A model generated the notes under the pieces. That model had not been told where the DNA came from and ran no database searches. It saw only the letters and a list, made by a program, of their open reading frames with translations. From Leuctra nigra (taxonomy: Eukaryota > Arthropoda > Insecta > Plecoptera > Leuctridae), in the NCBI GenBank assembly GCA_934045905.1, contig OW203768.1, positions 25,201,060 through 25,265,059 of the forward strand: a DNA stretch of 64,000 nucleotides, written 5' to 3'. Shown here piece by piece: positions 23,911 through 51,637 of the stretch; the first letter of the stretch is position 1, and the number at the start of each line of letters is the position of its first letter. The translations under genes and the position numbers were made by a program.

Positions 23911-24072
23911 TAGGCCCGGTATTAGCAAAGTTAAATGGTTAAATTGTGCTAGATAGAATAACTAACTTTTCGACCAAACTCAACTGTTTCAATCATTTTG
24001 AGGTATCTGATTCGCTGTGCCGGCAATTTAATCCAATATTTAGTTAATCCCGCTCAGATTAACTTGAGTAAT
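23911..24072. mobile_element. MITE with TAGGCCCGGTATTA ends
   Basis: A 162-bp element with inverted ends TAGGCCCGGTATTA and TAATAACGGCCCTA. The interior (CTCAACTGTTTCAATCATTT, GAGGTATCTGATT) repeats in the partial copy at 23244-23540. Non-coding. Confidence 0.6.
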
Positions 24073-24657
24073 AACGGCCCTAAATTTACGAAATTTATTA
24101 AAAATTAGTGTGCTAATTTTTTGGTTGGCCTAAACACATATAATTTTGGTCCCAAACTCGTGTGTAATTTACACAAATATAGTGTAAATTTTTACAGTGT
24201 ATTAATTTCAATGTTCAAAAGTGATGATGATATATTTCGGAAATATTATCTCCGATGTTCACCTTTTAGTGCAGCCGTTGCAAATAATCTAATGGGACGG
24301 TTGAATGAGTGTGATGATGATGACGAATAGAGGGTGGGAAGGAAGCAGTGTGGAACCAACATAACCTTCCCAACATAAATTGCCGTGTTTGCTGTCTTCT
24401 TGGGCTTGTCAAGTTTGTTTACCTGATTATACTTGAATCTCTCAAAACTACCGGCCACTTGAGGGAAACGAGTGGCTTATCTGTAAGTGTAATTGCACGG
24501 CCTCTTGCTACCGCTTTGACTAGCTCAATGTCAAACATATCTATCATATCATATCAAATACTTATCATATCTATCTTCAACTATCTACACATGGGCATCC
24601 ACGGCGGAGGGGGAGGGGGGGGGGGGCAAGGGATGGATGTCGAGAAAAAATTCATAG

Positions 24658-24874
24658 GTACACTTGGCCAAACAAAAATTGAACGTTCAATAAATCTGAT
24701 AGGCTGATAAATGTAAGATCTCACAATCAGAAGTCAGTCTCAGCGATCTCATTGTTTCACTCTAGTAGATGACCTCACATTTCAATGATAATAACAAGCT
24801 TTGATTGGTTATGGGCCATGACCAGCAGTCATTCAAATTTGGTCAACGTTCAATTTTTGTTTGGCCGAGTGTAC
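24658..24874. mobile_element. MITE family A, copy 4
   Basis: Complete 217-bp copy with inverted ends GTACACTTGGCCAAACAAAA and TTTTTGTTTGGCCGAGTGTAC's inner part. Same orientation as copy 2. Inserted next to a G-rich, hAT-like remnant (24596-24640). Confidence 0.85.
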
Positions 24875-25759
24875 CTACATCTATTGTGTTTTTTTACGTT
24901 TAGTTTCATTTTATAAGCAAAAAACTCAAAAGAACGTGTCAAAAAATTAATTAAATGCCCTGGTGGGGTCATGCGCCATCCACCACACCATAAGTGTAAC
25001 ATTTTAAAAATATTAGGTACACCGTATACCTAACGTCTCAAAATTGATTTTAAAGTGTCCAAAAACCAAAAAATCCCTTTTAGCCTTACTTCTTAGCCAG
25101 GGGAAAATTGTTTTCTTGGGATTTTTTTTTTGGGGGGCCCCTCCCCCCCGAACCCTCTCTATAACGTAACATATATTTTTCACTTCGTATTCTGCAAGTC
25201 CGAACTGTTTGTTCCCTATTATCTCTATGCAGTATTTGATCCTATGCTCGCATGTTCTGCAATCTGTCCCACCCATGTCATGCAGTCAGAAGCTGCGGCT
25301 TTGCTTCCTGCTGATAGGCATTCACTTCCCTACGTACAGACACTTTGCCAGTTCACATTCTTAGCAGTAGTTACCAGCACAACTTGCAGAGGTCACCTAA
25401 AATATATGAAAATGTATTAGCTGTCAGTTATAGGTATACCTGATTTGTGACATTTAATCGTGTGTTATTTGCATGTTGGATACTCATTGCTAAGTAAGTA
25501 GATTTTATTCAAATATTGAAAACCACAAAATACCATAAAGTGGCCGCCAGTATACATTTTTAACCGGTTTGTCCGATTGTCTTAACAATTTCACATGTAC
25601 ACATGTAAGTAAAGGGTTAATTTGTGGCTCCATGATTTGGAAATTAAAATAGGCCCTTGTTGCAGAGGGAACTTGAGTAATATGTTAGTCTTTTGCACCC
25701 CTGCCGCGAAATGACAAAACATGAATCATACATCATGTGAACACAGATCTTCACACTAC

Positions 25760-26130
25760 CAGACGCGTAGGAAGGGGGGGGGATCCCCTCCCCCACTCGA
25801 GCAGGGTGACCCTCCATTCACCATACAAAATTAAGTTTAGTGTCCGAGAATCACTTAAAATTGTTTAAATAAAACATGAAAAAACGCCCTGCGGGGCAAA
25901 AATATGGAGTAGTTTGGATCCCAGAATCGATTTGAAAATGTTCATATTCGAACAAATGTCCTGCGGGGCAATAATTGGAGGGTATTTTGCTTCAGTTTGT
26001 GCATTTTAGAGCCCCAGAATCACTTTTAATTTAAATGATTAAATTCAAAAAGACGCCTTGCGGGGCTAAAACTGGGAAGCTTTGCCCCCCCCTCCACCCC
26101 GCCATGATGAAAGTAGTTCCTACGCGCCTG
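25760..26130. mobile_element. hAT-like element, CAGACGCGTAGGAA ends
   Basis: A 371-bp element with ends CAGACGCGTAGGAAGG and (reverse complement) CAGGCGCGTAGGAAC. Three CCCTGCGGGGC modules in inverse orientation (about 25887, 25959, 26056). No convincing target duplication, so age or deletion is possible. Confidence 0.55.
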
Positions 26131-26530
26131 ACTCAACCTATTTTAAAATCTGTGAAATTTTAAGACATTCCGCCCGTGCGTGCAGTAAAACACTGATTTC
26201 ATCAAGTATTATTACCTAACTCGTCAACATTAGAGCAGTCACTTGGGTCTTTTTAGACCCAAGTTTATTTGTTTTTGATGCAGATGGCATTGAATACATT
26301 TAGTGCTTTGTAGAAGCTTGTTGTAAGTAATGTAGGCACCAATGTAGGTACAGGCACCTATATATGTCCTGACAAAAATTACCCCCTTCGTACCAGTCGT
26401 ACACAGACGTATAGTATAAGTTGCCTATATTGATATTTGTGACAGATAGGTGATTTGCTAGACGTCTTGTGCTGGAAAGATTAAAAATAAAACAGATTTC
26501 AGTAGTAAAATTATAAATAACAATCACATA

Positions 26531-26811
26531 GGGACTGTTTTCAATGCTCTACTAAATTTTCAACAGTTGTTTAGTACTGTATTGCCATGGCAACAACCAA
26601 TTGACGTTTCTTGAATGACTGTTTAAACTTCTACTGGTTGTAGCATAGTTTTGAAAACCGGGGCATTCCATTAAGGACTTGTTTTTCAATACTCTGCTAA
26701 AACCAGTAATTACGTTAACACAGTCATTCTAGGAATGTCATTGTTTGTTGCCATGACAATACAGTCATAATCAACCGTTTAAAAGTTAGTAGAGTATTGA
26801 AAGACTGTCCC
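26531..26811. mobile_element. TA-flanked MITE, ends GGGACTG
   Basis: A 281-bp element with long imperfect inverted ends: GGGACTGTTTTCAATGCTCT at the left and AGAGTATTGAAAGACTGTCC at the right, extending inwards to TACTGTATTGCCATGGCAAC. TA on each side (26529-26530, 26812-26813) fits a Tc1/mariner-type insertion (inference). Confidence 0.65.
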
Positions 26812-28483
26812 TAAGAGTACACAACCTTGAAATTAACTATCAACAAGCCGTAGTCATTTAGCTCAATTTTGAATATATCTGTATGATATTTATAATGTTA
26901 ATTAATTTTTTTTAATTGTTGAATGCCAATCTAATGGGTTGACTGTAGATTTCAAGATAGAATATTCCTACTGGGAATGGAGTTTCTATCTTATAATATT
27001 TATTATTATTTATTGCTTTCGCTTCTGATTATAATACATCGAAATTCTATAAAAGTGGGTGAATCTGAAGATAAATCTTCAATTTGAATTATTGGTGATA
27101 CTTGAAAATTATTGCTTATCTGAACAATGTAATAAACACTCTATCTTGACGTAATTGAATAACTTCCTATTGTAAAATGTTGGTATCTTGTCTTATCTCA
27201 GTCTCACTTCGCTCCGACAGTTTTCCTGACAATACAGGCAGGCCAGCGCTATGTTCAACTTAGTGTGTGTTCTTATTGAACTACTTTCAAAAAAGGGCAT
27301 CAGTCCATTTGTTATGAATGTGATGCAGAGAAAATAGTGATAAACTGACCTGCAGTGCGATCGTATAACTTCTTAGCCGAGATAATGGATTGTTATCTAC
27401 AGACTTGGGTAAATTACTTTTTAAAAGTAGTGAGATTATATTACTTATTACTTGGAAAAAAATGTAATAAACTTACTGGTAAATTACTACTTCAGAATTT
27501 AATGAAATTACTTTACTTTTTAAGATAAAAAGTAGTGAAATTACTCTCAAAAATTACTTTTTTCAGAAATTTTTAACCAAATGGAAAATTATTGGAAGGG
27601 GATACAAATAAGAATGTTTAAGAAGTCACAATAAGAGGGAAGTAATTTTAAGCCGTTTCCGTTTGACAATTTATTACTATTATTTTGTACTTTGTGTGAC
27701 TTTGCGTAGTGGAAATTAAAAAATAAGCCTGGTGAGTGCTGTCATCTGTCCATATTTTTGAAAATTACATACAAGCGGAAAAGTGTGGGCGAGTCTCACG
27801 GTAACGCGTTACAAACGTCAAATTACTCTGATAAAAGTAATGAGATTATATTACTTACTAGAGGGACCCGTCATGTCACACATGACAAAGGCAATAATTT
27901 GTGCGATAGTTATACAAATTGTATTAATGAAACGTTGGTAATTTATAGATTTTTATATTTTTATTCAATTGGGATAATGGTGGAAAGTAGGAGGTGCAAG
28001 TGAAGTAAGAAAAGAGTTGTTCACAATTCATAGGTAAAATTATGGAAATGAAGGAAAATGTTGAATAATTTTCATGATGTTTGGCGTATAGAGAAAACTA
28101 TAGCAGAATTTCAGGATAAGTACACAATGTTTGCGTAAAAATTGCATCGGTCGATTGTGCCAATTTTCCTTGTTGTTCTCCATGAATGACTGCTATGAAG
28201 ACTGACTGGAAATTGCGGGCTCTGGATAATGCTACGTAAGGTCGGGGACAGGCTAAGTTGAACCCTGTTTAGCATTGCCAGGTATAGGCCGACCCATCTG
28301 TGGATTGGATTTTATTTTAAAACCGTTATTTTACCAACACCTGAGTTAGCTCAACCTGGAGTCCAGGATCATTACCATTGTTAGACTCATTATTAATATA
28401 TTATATATTACCATTATTAATTCCAGACTTCAGGTTAAGTGAACTAAGGAGTTCATAAAAATACTAATGATTTAAAAGTGAAA

Positions 28484-29218
28484 TTAATCCACAGATTGCC
28501 TGCTGCCTACTATGTGTGAGAACACAGGTTTGTAGAGGAATAAACCGACTCGGAAAAACGTGTGTCCTTGTGCTTTGTTGATGGTCATTGCGAAAGATAA
28601 TCGGATAGGAAATTGCCTCCCGCTAAACATAAATGGTAGGCCAAATTGGGAAGGTGTAACTGCATCTGGGAGCCTATTCTCTGGTTGAAAGCGCATGCAA
28701 AAATGTTCGACTATGCGAAAGCAAGTAAAATTTTGTTTTTTCAATGAAAAGTTAGCTGAATCTATTGTACGTTGATGGAAAGAGAGTCAACATTTATAGG
28801 GCATAGAATTGCAGAGTCTTTGACGGTAGCAATCTGATCGACAGATATTGCCTCTCAGTAAACAGCATCAAACTTCAATTGTTTCTTCATCGAGGTGATA
28901 ATTGTTAAGAACTTCTCCATTTCCAACATTGAGAAGGAATTGCATAAAATTATCTTCTCCTTCCCTCACTCGCATGTTGACGTTGAGGCGAAGCGAATCG
29001 AAGTTTCGCCATAGAGGGCAACGTTTAATGGTAAGTTCCACTATGGTAGGTACGTTGTTTGGTGGCCGCCTTGTAATACAGGTAAAGTTTGCTTGAAATC
29101 CCTCCAAGAAGAAAATCCTTGCCTCCAAGTAAACGCGTATCGGTAGCGCGACGTCGGGCATAGATAGGTCATGGATTTGTACTCTTCTCATAGCGCATAT
29201 CTTAGTGGCAGTGAGCAT
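28484..29218 (-). pseudogene. Helitron PIF1-like helicase fragment
   Basis: Two minus-strand frames, 29218-28868 and 28744-28484, together resemble the helicase part of a Helitron Rep-helicase. The first carries CPLWRNFDSLRLNVNMR and FLLNVGNGE, corresponding to the LW...LRLTxNMR and WLLxxGdGe segments of the family. The second carries QFPIRLSFAMTINKAQGHTF, the hallmark late motif. Between them, in a different frame, DSAILCPINVDSLSIN resembles the ILxPxNxDxxxIN segment. The Walker A region, Rep domain and ends are missing, so it is a dead fragment. It lies inside the hAT element at 27400. Confidence 0.75.
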
Positions 29219-29299
29219 ATTTTTATTTCCTTTCTCTCTCAGATGATTCCATGGCCAAATATTTTTCAGGTCGATTTTTGCAAGTTACATAGTTTCACT

Positions 29300-29471
29300 A
29301 GGTTTGTTCGTCAGGGTGTTCTAGCCTGCTCGGAGCAGGCGGAAGTACGTCACTGAATATGTTAGGTGCATGAATTACGAATCAAAACTCGACGGATAGG
29401 TATAAGTAAACTTTTCCGTGAAGACTTCTGGTGTGATCCGAACAGGTTAGAACACCCCGACGAACAGACCT
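29300..29471. mobile_element. small foldback MITE
   Basis: A 172-bp element with 29-bp inverted ends, 26 of 29 matching: AGGTTTGTTCGTCAGGGTGT at the left and ACACCCCGACGAACAGACCT at the right. ACT flanks both sides (29297-29299, 29472-29474). Nested in the 27400 hAT element. Confidence 0.65.
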
Positions 29472-30068
29472 ACTGCCTACTAAAATTAATTTTCACTGCA
29501 CAGTTGAAATTGACGTTTAAAATTAAGACATCAGAAAAAGCGATGTTTTTCACGAATAACTCGGTAAATACTGAACAGAATATTTCGAAAGTGTTACTAT
29601 AAATCAAGTCACGTAATTGTTTACATTACTGGCGAGTTTCAACTTGATCGGTGGAAAATTCAAGATTTGTATAGAAAACGAAATTTTCAGCCACGTTGCT
29701 ACGGGGACGACGTTCTTCTCTTTTAAGCGTATTATAGTAAAGGATTACTTGGAAAAATATGTAATGAAATTACTGGCTCGTTACCCAAAAAAGTAATTTC
29801 GTTACAGTAACGCGTTACTTTCGTTACGTTACTACCCAAGTCTGGTTATCTATACCAATTGATGAAAGTAATTTAGCCTATCAGAAGGTAAAGCAATTCA
29901 AACTGCTTCAAGTCGACTTCCAGTGATAAATAATGTTATTTTATTTCATATCCTCGTAGCTTTTGCACAATTCAAATGATTAACAATGATATTAATAGTT
30001 TACTTTCATCAATTGGTATAGATAACGATCCATTATCTCGGCTAAGAAAGTTATACAATCGCCCTGCT

Positions 30069-30306
30069 GGGCTCTGATTCTACAACTGCATTGCTGGTCC
30101 GCTAGCAATTTCTTCCATAAGAATAACATTGAAATAATTGCTAGCGGACCAAGGGTGGTATTACATAAAATGATAACTATCTTGTCACGGTGACAAGCTC
30201 CTCATCTCAATGTTATTCACGGCCTTTTAGTGACTTGTCACCGCGACAAGAAAGTTATCATTTTATGTGATCTCACCCCAGCAATGCAGTTGTAGAATCA
30301 GAGCCC
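30069..30306. mobile_element. CWG-flanked MITE with perfect 29-bp ends, enclosing a second palindrome
   Basis: Perfect inverted ends from GGGCTCTGATTCTACAACTG (30069-30097) to CAGTTGTAGAATCAGAGCCC (30278-30306), with CTG flanking both. Inside, at about 30153-30277, a second inverted pair (ACATAAAATGATAACT ... AGTTATCATTTTATGT, then CTTGTCACGGTGACAAG and CTTGTCACCGCGACAAG) looks like another MITE inserted in the first. Confidence 0.75.
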
Positions 30307-31275
30307 TGGACTGATGCCCTTTCCTGCAAAATTTCATCAATTAAGAGCAGATTTTACTTTTAGTCATTAGTAGTACTGGGAAATTCTAATTCTATTCTAC
30401 GCCCTTTTGTGCTAAAATGTGTGTCTACATGCTAAGAGATGATTTTTTTTAAGAAGTCAATTTCAAAATTTTTGGACTGATGCCCTTTCTTGAATGAAGT
30501 GATTCTATTGCAATCAATCTTTACATCCCGGATTGGTCATCAACAAAATCCTCATTTAGTTGTGACTCTGGCCAGATAATAAACTAGGAAAACGCTCTGT
30601 GTAATGCATTGATGAATGAGCACGGATGTACGCGCAACACCGCGAACAGAAATTCTATCTATCAAAAATGTCCTTAAAAGCCAATAATTCTTGAATTTCG
30701 TTGAATTATATTTATAAATATAGGGCATAAATCATGCCAGTTTCAAAAAATCACAGTAAAGGTGTCATAAAGTTGTCATTTGATACAGAAAATCTCATTA
30801 CAATCTATTAATTTGCAATAGGTTAATAGAAAAAAAAGGAAATAAATAATAGAGGAAAATTGTCTTCTATTTTCCATCGCTTGTCATTTTCTTGGCGATT
30901 TAAATAAGCATAATTTTTGTCTGTAATATATTATATTATTTTGGCTAAACTTTAAATAATTGAGGTGTGTGACCCATGCTCAATATTGAAACTTGCAATT
31001 CTGTCCCACCACTTGACTAAAATCTGTTAAATTTCCATTGGTCGCTAAAATGCGCCACTTTTGCAATATACATTACGGTGTATTGTCATATGGAATTCCA
31101 AACACTGAAACATGTCATGAAAAATGAAAATGTTCCCGAAGAGAATGTTCGATCAAACAATAACGTGTGCTTTGTTTGTTTCAGATCCCACTGCTAGTCA
31201 GGAGCCGCAGACTCATCATGGAGGAAGATTTCATCTCGGTCGGGATTTAGTGTCAAGTTCTTCATCAGCTTCATC

Positions 31276-46920
<15,645 letters not shown>

Positions 46921-47491
46921 ACCAGAAGCACAACGACACATGATTCCTGTACGCATTTTCACTCTCTTTTAAGAGAGTAGCAACCGTTGTTACGGACGTT
47001 AACATTAGGGTTAACAAAATGTACGATATGATAGCTAACTTAAGAGACTAAAAAGTACAGGAATGACATCCCTGATTTTAAATCCGTTTTACCACTGTTT
47101 TCAGAGGTACATAACGTCTACAGTTTATGAGCGGTTTAATTATAGGGTTGGCAATTTTCAAAAATGATTTGCCCAGTGGGGTTTATGGATGTTTTTTTTA
47201 TTTTTGGAGCGTTTTGAATAGCTGTCATTTTCAATATAAATTATGGTCTCGGTTTTCATCCTTTGCTGTGAGCTATTTTTGTCAGTAAGTTTTTAATTTT
47301 ACCTAGAATTATAAATTAGACATTTTTATTTAAAACATTTCATAATTTCATACTAAAACTTCATGAAAAATACCTAAGGTTTATGTTTTCTGATTGATAA
47401 AAATCATGCCGGCCCTGGTTTAAAACTTAATCGGACACTTTCGTCACTTTCATGAGTTTTAATGTTGAAAAGTGTTGAACGGATTTGAATA

Positions 47492-48007
47492 CAGTAAACC
47501 CTCGTTAAATCGAATTCAAAGGGACCCAAAAAATCCCAGTTCGAATTAAAAAAGTTCGAAATATATAATTAATGCAAAAATATTTGTGTGCATTTTCATG
47601 AAGTTTGAATATTCCCGCCTGTGGAATATTCCCGCCTGTGGAATATTCCCGCCATTGCAAAAAAGTGGGGTTGGCAAACCTGTAACAGCAGTTTGGCCAA
47701 CCTCGCAAGCCAGATTATCTCATTTGATGCCATTGAAGGTTGTGTTTTGTTTTGAGTGTTGTTTTTTCGTAGTTTGTTCGCGATTATTTTATCAATCCTT
47801 CTGCAAAGTTCGAATTAAAACAACTGTATGCAAGGAATAACATGGGCTGGGACCAAAATTCAGTTCGAATTTCGAATTAACCTAAAATTCGATTTATAAA
47901 AATGATTTAACATGTAAAAACCTATCCTGTCCACTGGGACCATGCACCTAGTTCGAATTTACCCCTAAATTCGAATTATTGAAGTTCGTAATAACGAGGG
48001 TTTACTG
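47492..48007. mobile_element. Tigger/pogo-like MITE, TA-flanked
   Basis: A 516-bp element with inverted ends CAGTAAACCCTCGTTAAAT and (reverse complement) CAGTAAACCCTCGTTATTA, flanked by TA at 47490-47491 and 48008-48009. The CAGT...CCTCGTTA terminus is typical of pogo/Tigger relatives. The interior repeats AAATTCGAATT-type words. Non-coding. Confidence 0.75.
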
Positions 48008-49388
48008 TATCTATTACCTACTTGATAACTTTGTAACTTCAACAACATTCTTGAATGCCAGAAGAGAAAGTCTACGTTTAGATTGTGACATTTCTCTCTC
48101 CAGAATACTGACAATACGATCGTTCTTTTGCAATGCTGGGCATTTTAAATATTTATATAATAACTCTAGCCTAGACCTACTCAATTCAACATTATTCTAC
48201 GAAACATTCCAAATTTGATCTCAAAGAGTTTACTTTGGATTCTACGAAGTGACTTTAGGATTCTAGTTTAGGATCACGTGAAAGTATTTTTAGGTGCAAC
48301 GTTGGTAGACAGGGTCAGTCCGATTGCATTTATTTTACTACGTTTGCAGTGACTTTTCCCTGACCCCTTCGAATGTATCGAAACATTTCCTGTGCTTGGA
48401 AGAGAAAGTGACAAAGACCTAAGTGAAGCCGAGATTATAGATTTTAAGATCACAATAAATAGGAGAATATAGAGTGTGTAAGAAGTATCTACCAAGTATG
48501 ATTTAAATTTAAACTGTATTTAGTTGTTTTTATTTGAATTTAAGTAAAACTCATTCGTGTCTATAATACTTGATGAAATAGTATAATATGTTTTTAAAAG
48601 CATCTGCTATTGTCTTCAAAATTTCACAGATTATAGCAATTAGGTGTCACAAACAAACCATCAGCTAATGAATATTCATGCATTTTTAATAAATTTTGTA
48701 CATCCGAATCACAAATTTCTGCGAGTATTATCGACTCTGAAACACTTTCTCATCTTATCGATTGATTTTCCTACGAATGTCGTATGAAATGGACTTACAC
48801 TTTCTCTTCCAAGCCCAGGATTTACTTAGAGTTAGCTATTCAGTCTCATAGCTCATATGTGAGACACAACGTAACTTAGAGGTTTTTATAATATTATTAC
48901 CTAGTTGTTTGTGATTGGAGGACTTTGTACTTATTAGCCGAGAATATTTGCTTGCCAAATCAGTGCTAAGATTCCTGTTTGTTTTATCGGCGAGTTCGGT
49001 TTGCTTAGCTGTCGGGCCGTCAATCATTTGTTGGGGTTCGTTTCCAGTCATTTTAAACACCAGACGTAGCGGAATACATAGATTTGTGCTATAAGCAATA
49101 AAACTGTTGAAAATTTGGTAGGTAAAAACAAATTGTAGGTGTTCACTGTTTTCCCATTTTTATGATAAAAATGATTTTGCTGTATTTGAAAAATGTATAC
49201 AGTACCTACTCGTTCAGTTACAGTTAACATTCATTCTTTATGTTTACACTGAATTTTCATCCCAAGAAAGTGCTGAGTGTTTTATTTTTATTTATTTCTG
49301 AAATTATCAATTTTATTCCCTATATATAAGCTAAAAGTAATTTGATTGAAGTATAAACAATTGAATTATAATAATTGTCAAAATGTAG

Positions 49389-49602
49389 GTACAGTTGGCA
49401 TACATAGTAAAAACGGTATTTGAACAAAACGAAACTGATAGGCTGCTTGTCAGGTTCCTTGACAATCAATCCTTGTTATACTTATAATCAATGAAATCAG
49501 AGCTCAACTACCAGATTTAGATGACGAGTTAGCATACACTTCATTGGATGGTCTTTATCAGCCAATCCGATTATTTCAAAACCGTTTTACTTTCTATACA
49601 GG
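49389..49602. mobile_element. MITE with ACAGTTGGCATAC ends
   Basis: Inverted pair TAGTAAAAACGGTATTTGAA (left) and TTTCAAAACCGTTTTACTTT (right), with CTGATAGGCTG/CAGCCAATC inside. Related to 42782-43110 and, more distantly, to family A (both have the (A/C)TTGGC opening and an interior (A/G)GGTTCC or GGTC block). Confidence 0.5.
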
Positions 49603-50694
49603 ACTTTTGTGATCGCATTTTCTTGAATATTTTGTGAATTATCTCGTAACATTGATTCGTGGCTCCAACATTTGACTCCAGCCGACGACAAACATGTATA
49701 TTTGTGTGCATATCGCTTCGCCAAAGCTTACATAAACATAGAATAGTTTGAACACATTTTACGCTGTCTTTTAAAAAGAACCGAAAGTACAATTGACGGA
49801 CAACAGTTGGATGATCGGAACACTCGTGTGCCTTCAACCTAAAACAACACTCAGTCACACTCAGTCATGACGAATACTTCTCAATATTACCTTTGTATAC
49901 GGTTAAGACATTTCGCATGAGAGGAATGCCGTGTGTGTTGATGTTTTTAGTTAGAAATTGTGGGCTTACTACAAAAAGTCACTAACTCACATTTGATGGT
50001 TTACTTTGTTCTGAAATGTGTGCACTTTAGTCTCTTAAGGTGCGATCACTCAAAGATTTTCGCAATTTTTGTGAACTTATTGATAATCTTGGCATACGCA
50101 ATCCCTGAAAGAATTCAACACTTCTCGTGTCTAGTTTCTGAGATAAATTGAATTTGGCTCCCCCTTGTCTTCAGCCAAGTAAAATCGTGGCTAATTTTAT
50201 TGACTATATCGAGTGATCGTGCTACCTTAATTTTAATTTTAATACTCACACAGGAAGAACTCAAATGTAGGTATTTTAAAAAATCTGACAGTGTTTTTGT
50301 TGAAATACTGTTTAGGACCTTTACCCGACTATTTCTGATTTATTTCACACATTGTGAGTTGGTGATTTGTTCCCGAAAGCCGACGAAATGCTCTCTCGAC
50401 ATTTTAAGGACCAACGAAGACACTGGACTTTGCGCTGTCTGGACTTCATGTTTCTTGTCTTAGTTTTAATCTAATATTCCATTCCGTCAGTCAAGATGTA
50501 ACTAGCTCATAGTTTGTATTGTATAAAACAAGTGAATGTGTTTTGCAAATATATAGTAGATATATTATATATATTACCTATAGATATATTGTAATTTGTA
50601 TTTATTTCGTCGTCATTAATAATTAATAAACATACCAATAATTTGTGCAATGGATTTGTTATTTTATGCCCTGGAATATCCTCTGGAGCCTCTA

Positions 50695-50806
50695 TTCGCA
50701 CCGAATATTCGGTGCGAAAAACACCAAACACCAACATTTCGCACCGAATACGATTTTTACGCTATTCGCGCCGAATATATTGCAAATCGCTATTCGCACC
50801 GAATGT
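50695..50806. repeat. cluster of ATTCGCACCGAAT palindromes
   Basis: Perfect 24-bp palindrome with half-sites TTCGCACCGAAT and ATTCGGTGCGAA at 50695-50718, followed by three more TTCG(C)(A/G)CCGAAT words near 50738, 50764 and 50793. It adjoins the hAT element at 50823. Confidence 0.7.
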
Positions 50807-50822
50807 ATCAGATGATACATAC

Positions 50823-51294
50823 TAGAGGTTGGATTCGGGTAATGTTTTGTTCCCGGGTACCCGCTTTAATTACCCAAGTAATAAATTACTAAAAAAAAAA
50901 AAAAAAAAAATTGTAAAATGCATTTATTTTTTTTGCACTGAGCTTGCCGCATTATCCGTGTCCTTGGGGAGAGATACACAACGTCCATACAATGGAAGGT
51001 TGAAAACAATGTATATCTTGCCTGCATCCCCTCCATCATCAATCCTTCACCAGCATTCTGATGAAATTACAAACAATGAATTTACAAACCAAGTATTGGT
51101 TGGGATTATTGAGATTTGGGAAATATGAATAATTAATAAATATTAAATTCAGTTTACATAACTATAAACAATGCAGCTGGTGATTAAGTGGCAGCTAATG
51201 CAGAAATAATAATAAACGACAAACGTAAAAACTTTTTTTTTTTTTTAAATACCTGGATACCCGGTTTGTACCCTGGTACCCTAACTGACCTCTA
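50823..51294. mobile_element. hAT-like element with exact 8-bp duplication
   Basis: A 472-bp element with ends TAGAGGTTGGATTCGGGTAA and (reverse complement) TAGAGGTCAGTTAGGGTA. Exact duplication ATACATAC at 50815-50822 and 51295-51302. Internal ACCCGGGTA-type inverted words, an A run of about 18 and a T run of about 15. Non-coding. Confidence 0.85.
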
Positions 51295-51637
51295 ATACAT
51301 ACTGGGTTCTATTGTATTATGAATGTCATCATAATATTTTCGAAAAGTTTACTTTTAAATATGTTAACACTACACTCCTTAAAACATTAAGTGGAAGAGC
51401 ATTAAATGAAGGAATGCACAGATAAAACAAAGATTTGACAGAAGATTGTTTATGAATATGATTCAGAGAAATTAATTTTTCGATCTCGTGTAATGCTGAT
51501 GGACATTTTTCAACCAGTGTTTGTAAAATATGCGGGCAGAATACCATTTTGAAGTTTGTAAATGAAACACACATGCCTTGAAAATACACAATTCCTTAAT
51601 TCTCAGCCAATATAGTGTCTTAACATTCTCTATTATT

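Larger units (their letters stand above)
27400..29844. mobile_element. hAT-like element with exact 8-bp duplication, carrying other insertions
   Basis: A 2445-bp element with inverted ends CAGACTTGGGTAAATTAC and (reverse complement) CAGACTTGGGTAGTAACG. Exact duplication GTTATCTA at 27392-27399 and 29845-29852. Subterminal AAATTACT and AGTAACGCGTTACT repeats. No hAT transposase seen; instead it contains a Helitron helicase relic and a small MITE. Confidence 0.85.
27292..30322. mobile_element. outer foldback element, interrupted by two later insertions
   Basis: Ends AAAGGGCATCAGTCCA (27292-27307) and TGGACTGATGCCCTTT (30307-30322). Inner arms (ACTTCTTAGCCGAGATAATG before 27400; its complement at about 30025-30050, plus TACCAATTGATGAAAGTAA at 29852) pair once the hAT at 27400-29844 is removed. 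A second insertion (30069-30306) sits in the right arm. Confidence 0.7.

Noticed and set aside
14474..26130. Module repeats considered as a CRISPR-like array
   Set aside because: Spacers are similar to one another, spacing varies, the genome is eukaryotic and the repeats lie inside transposons.
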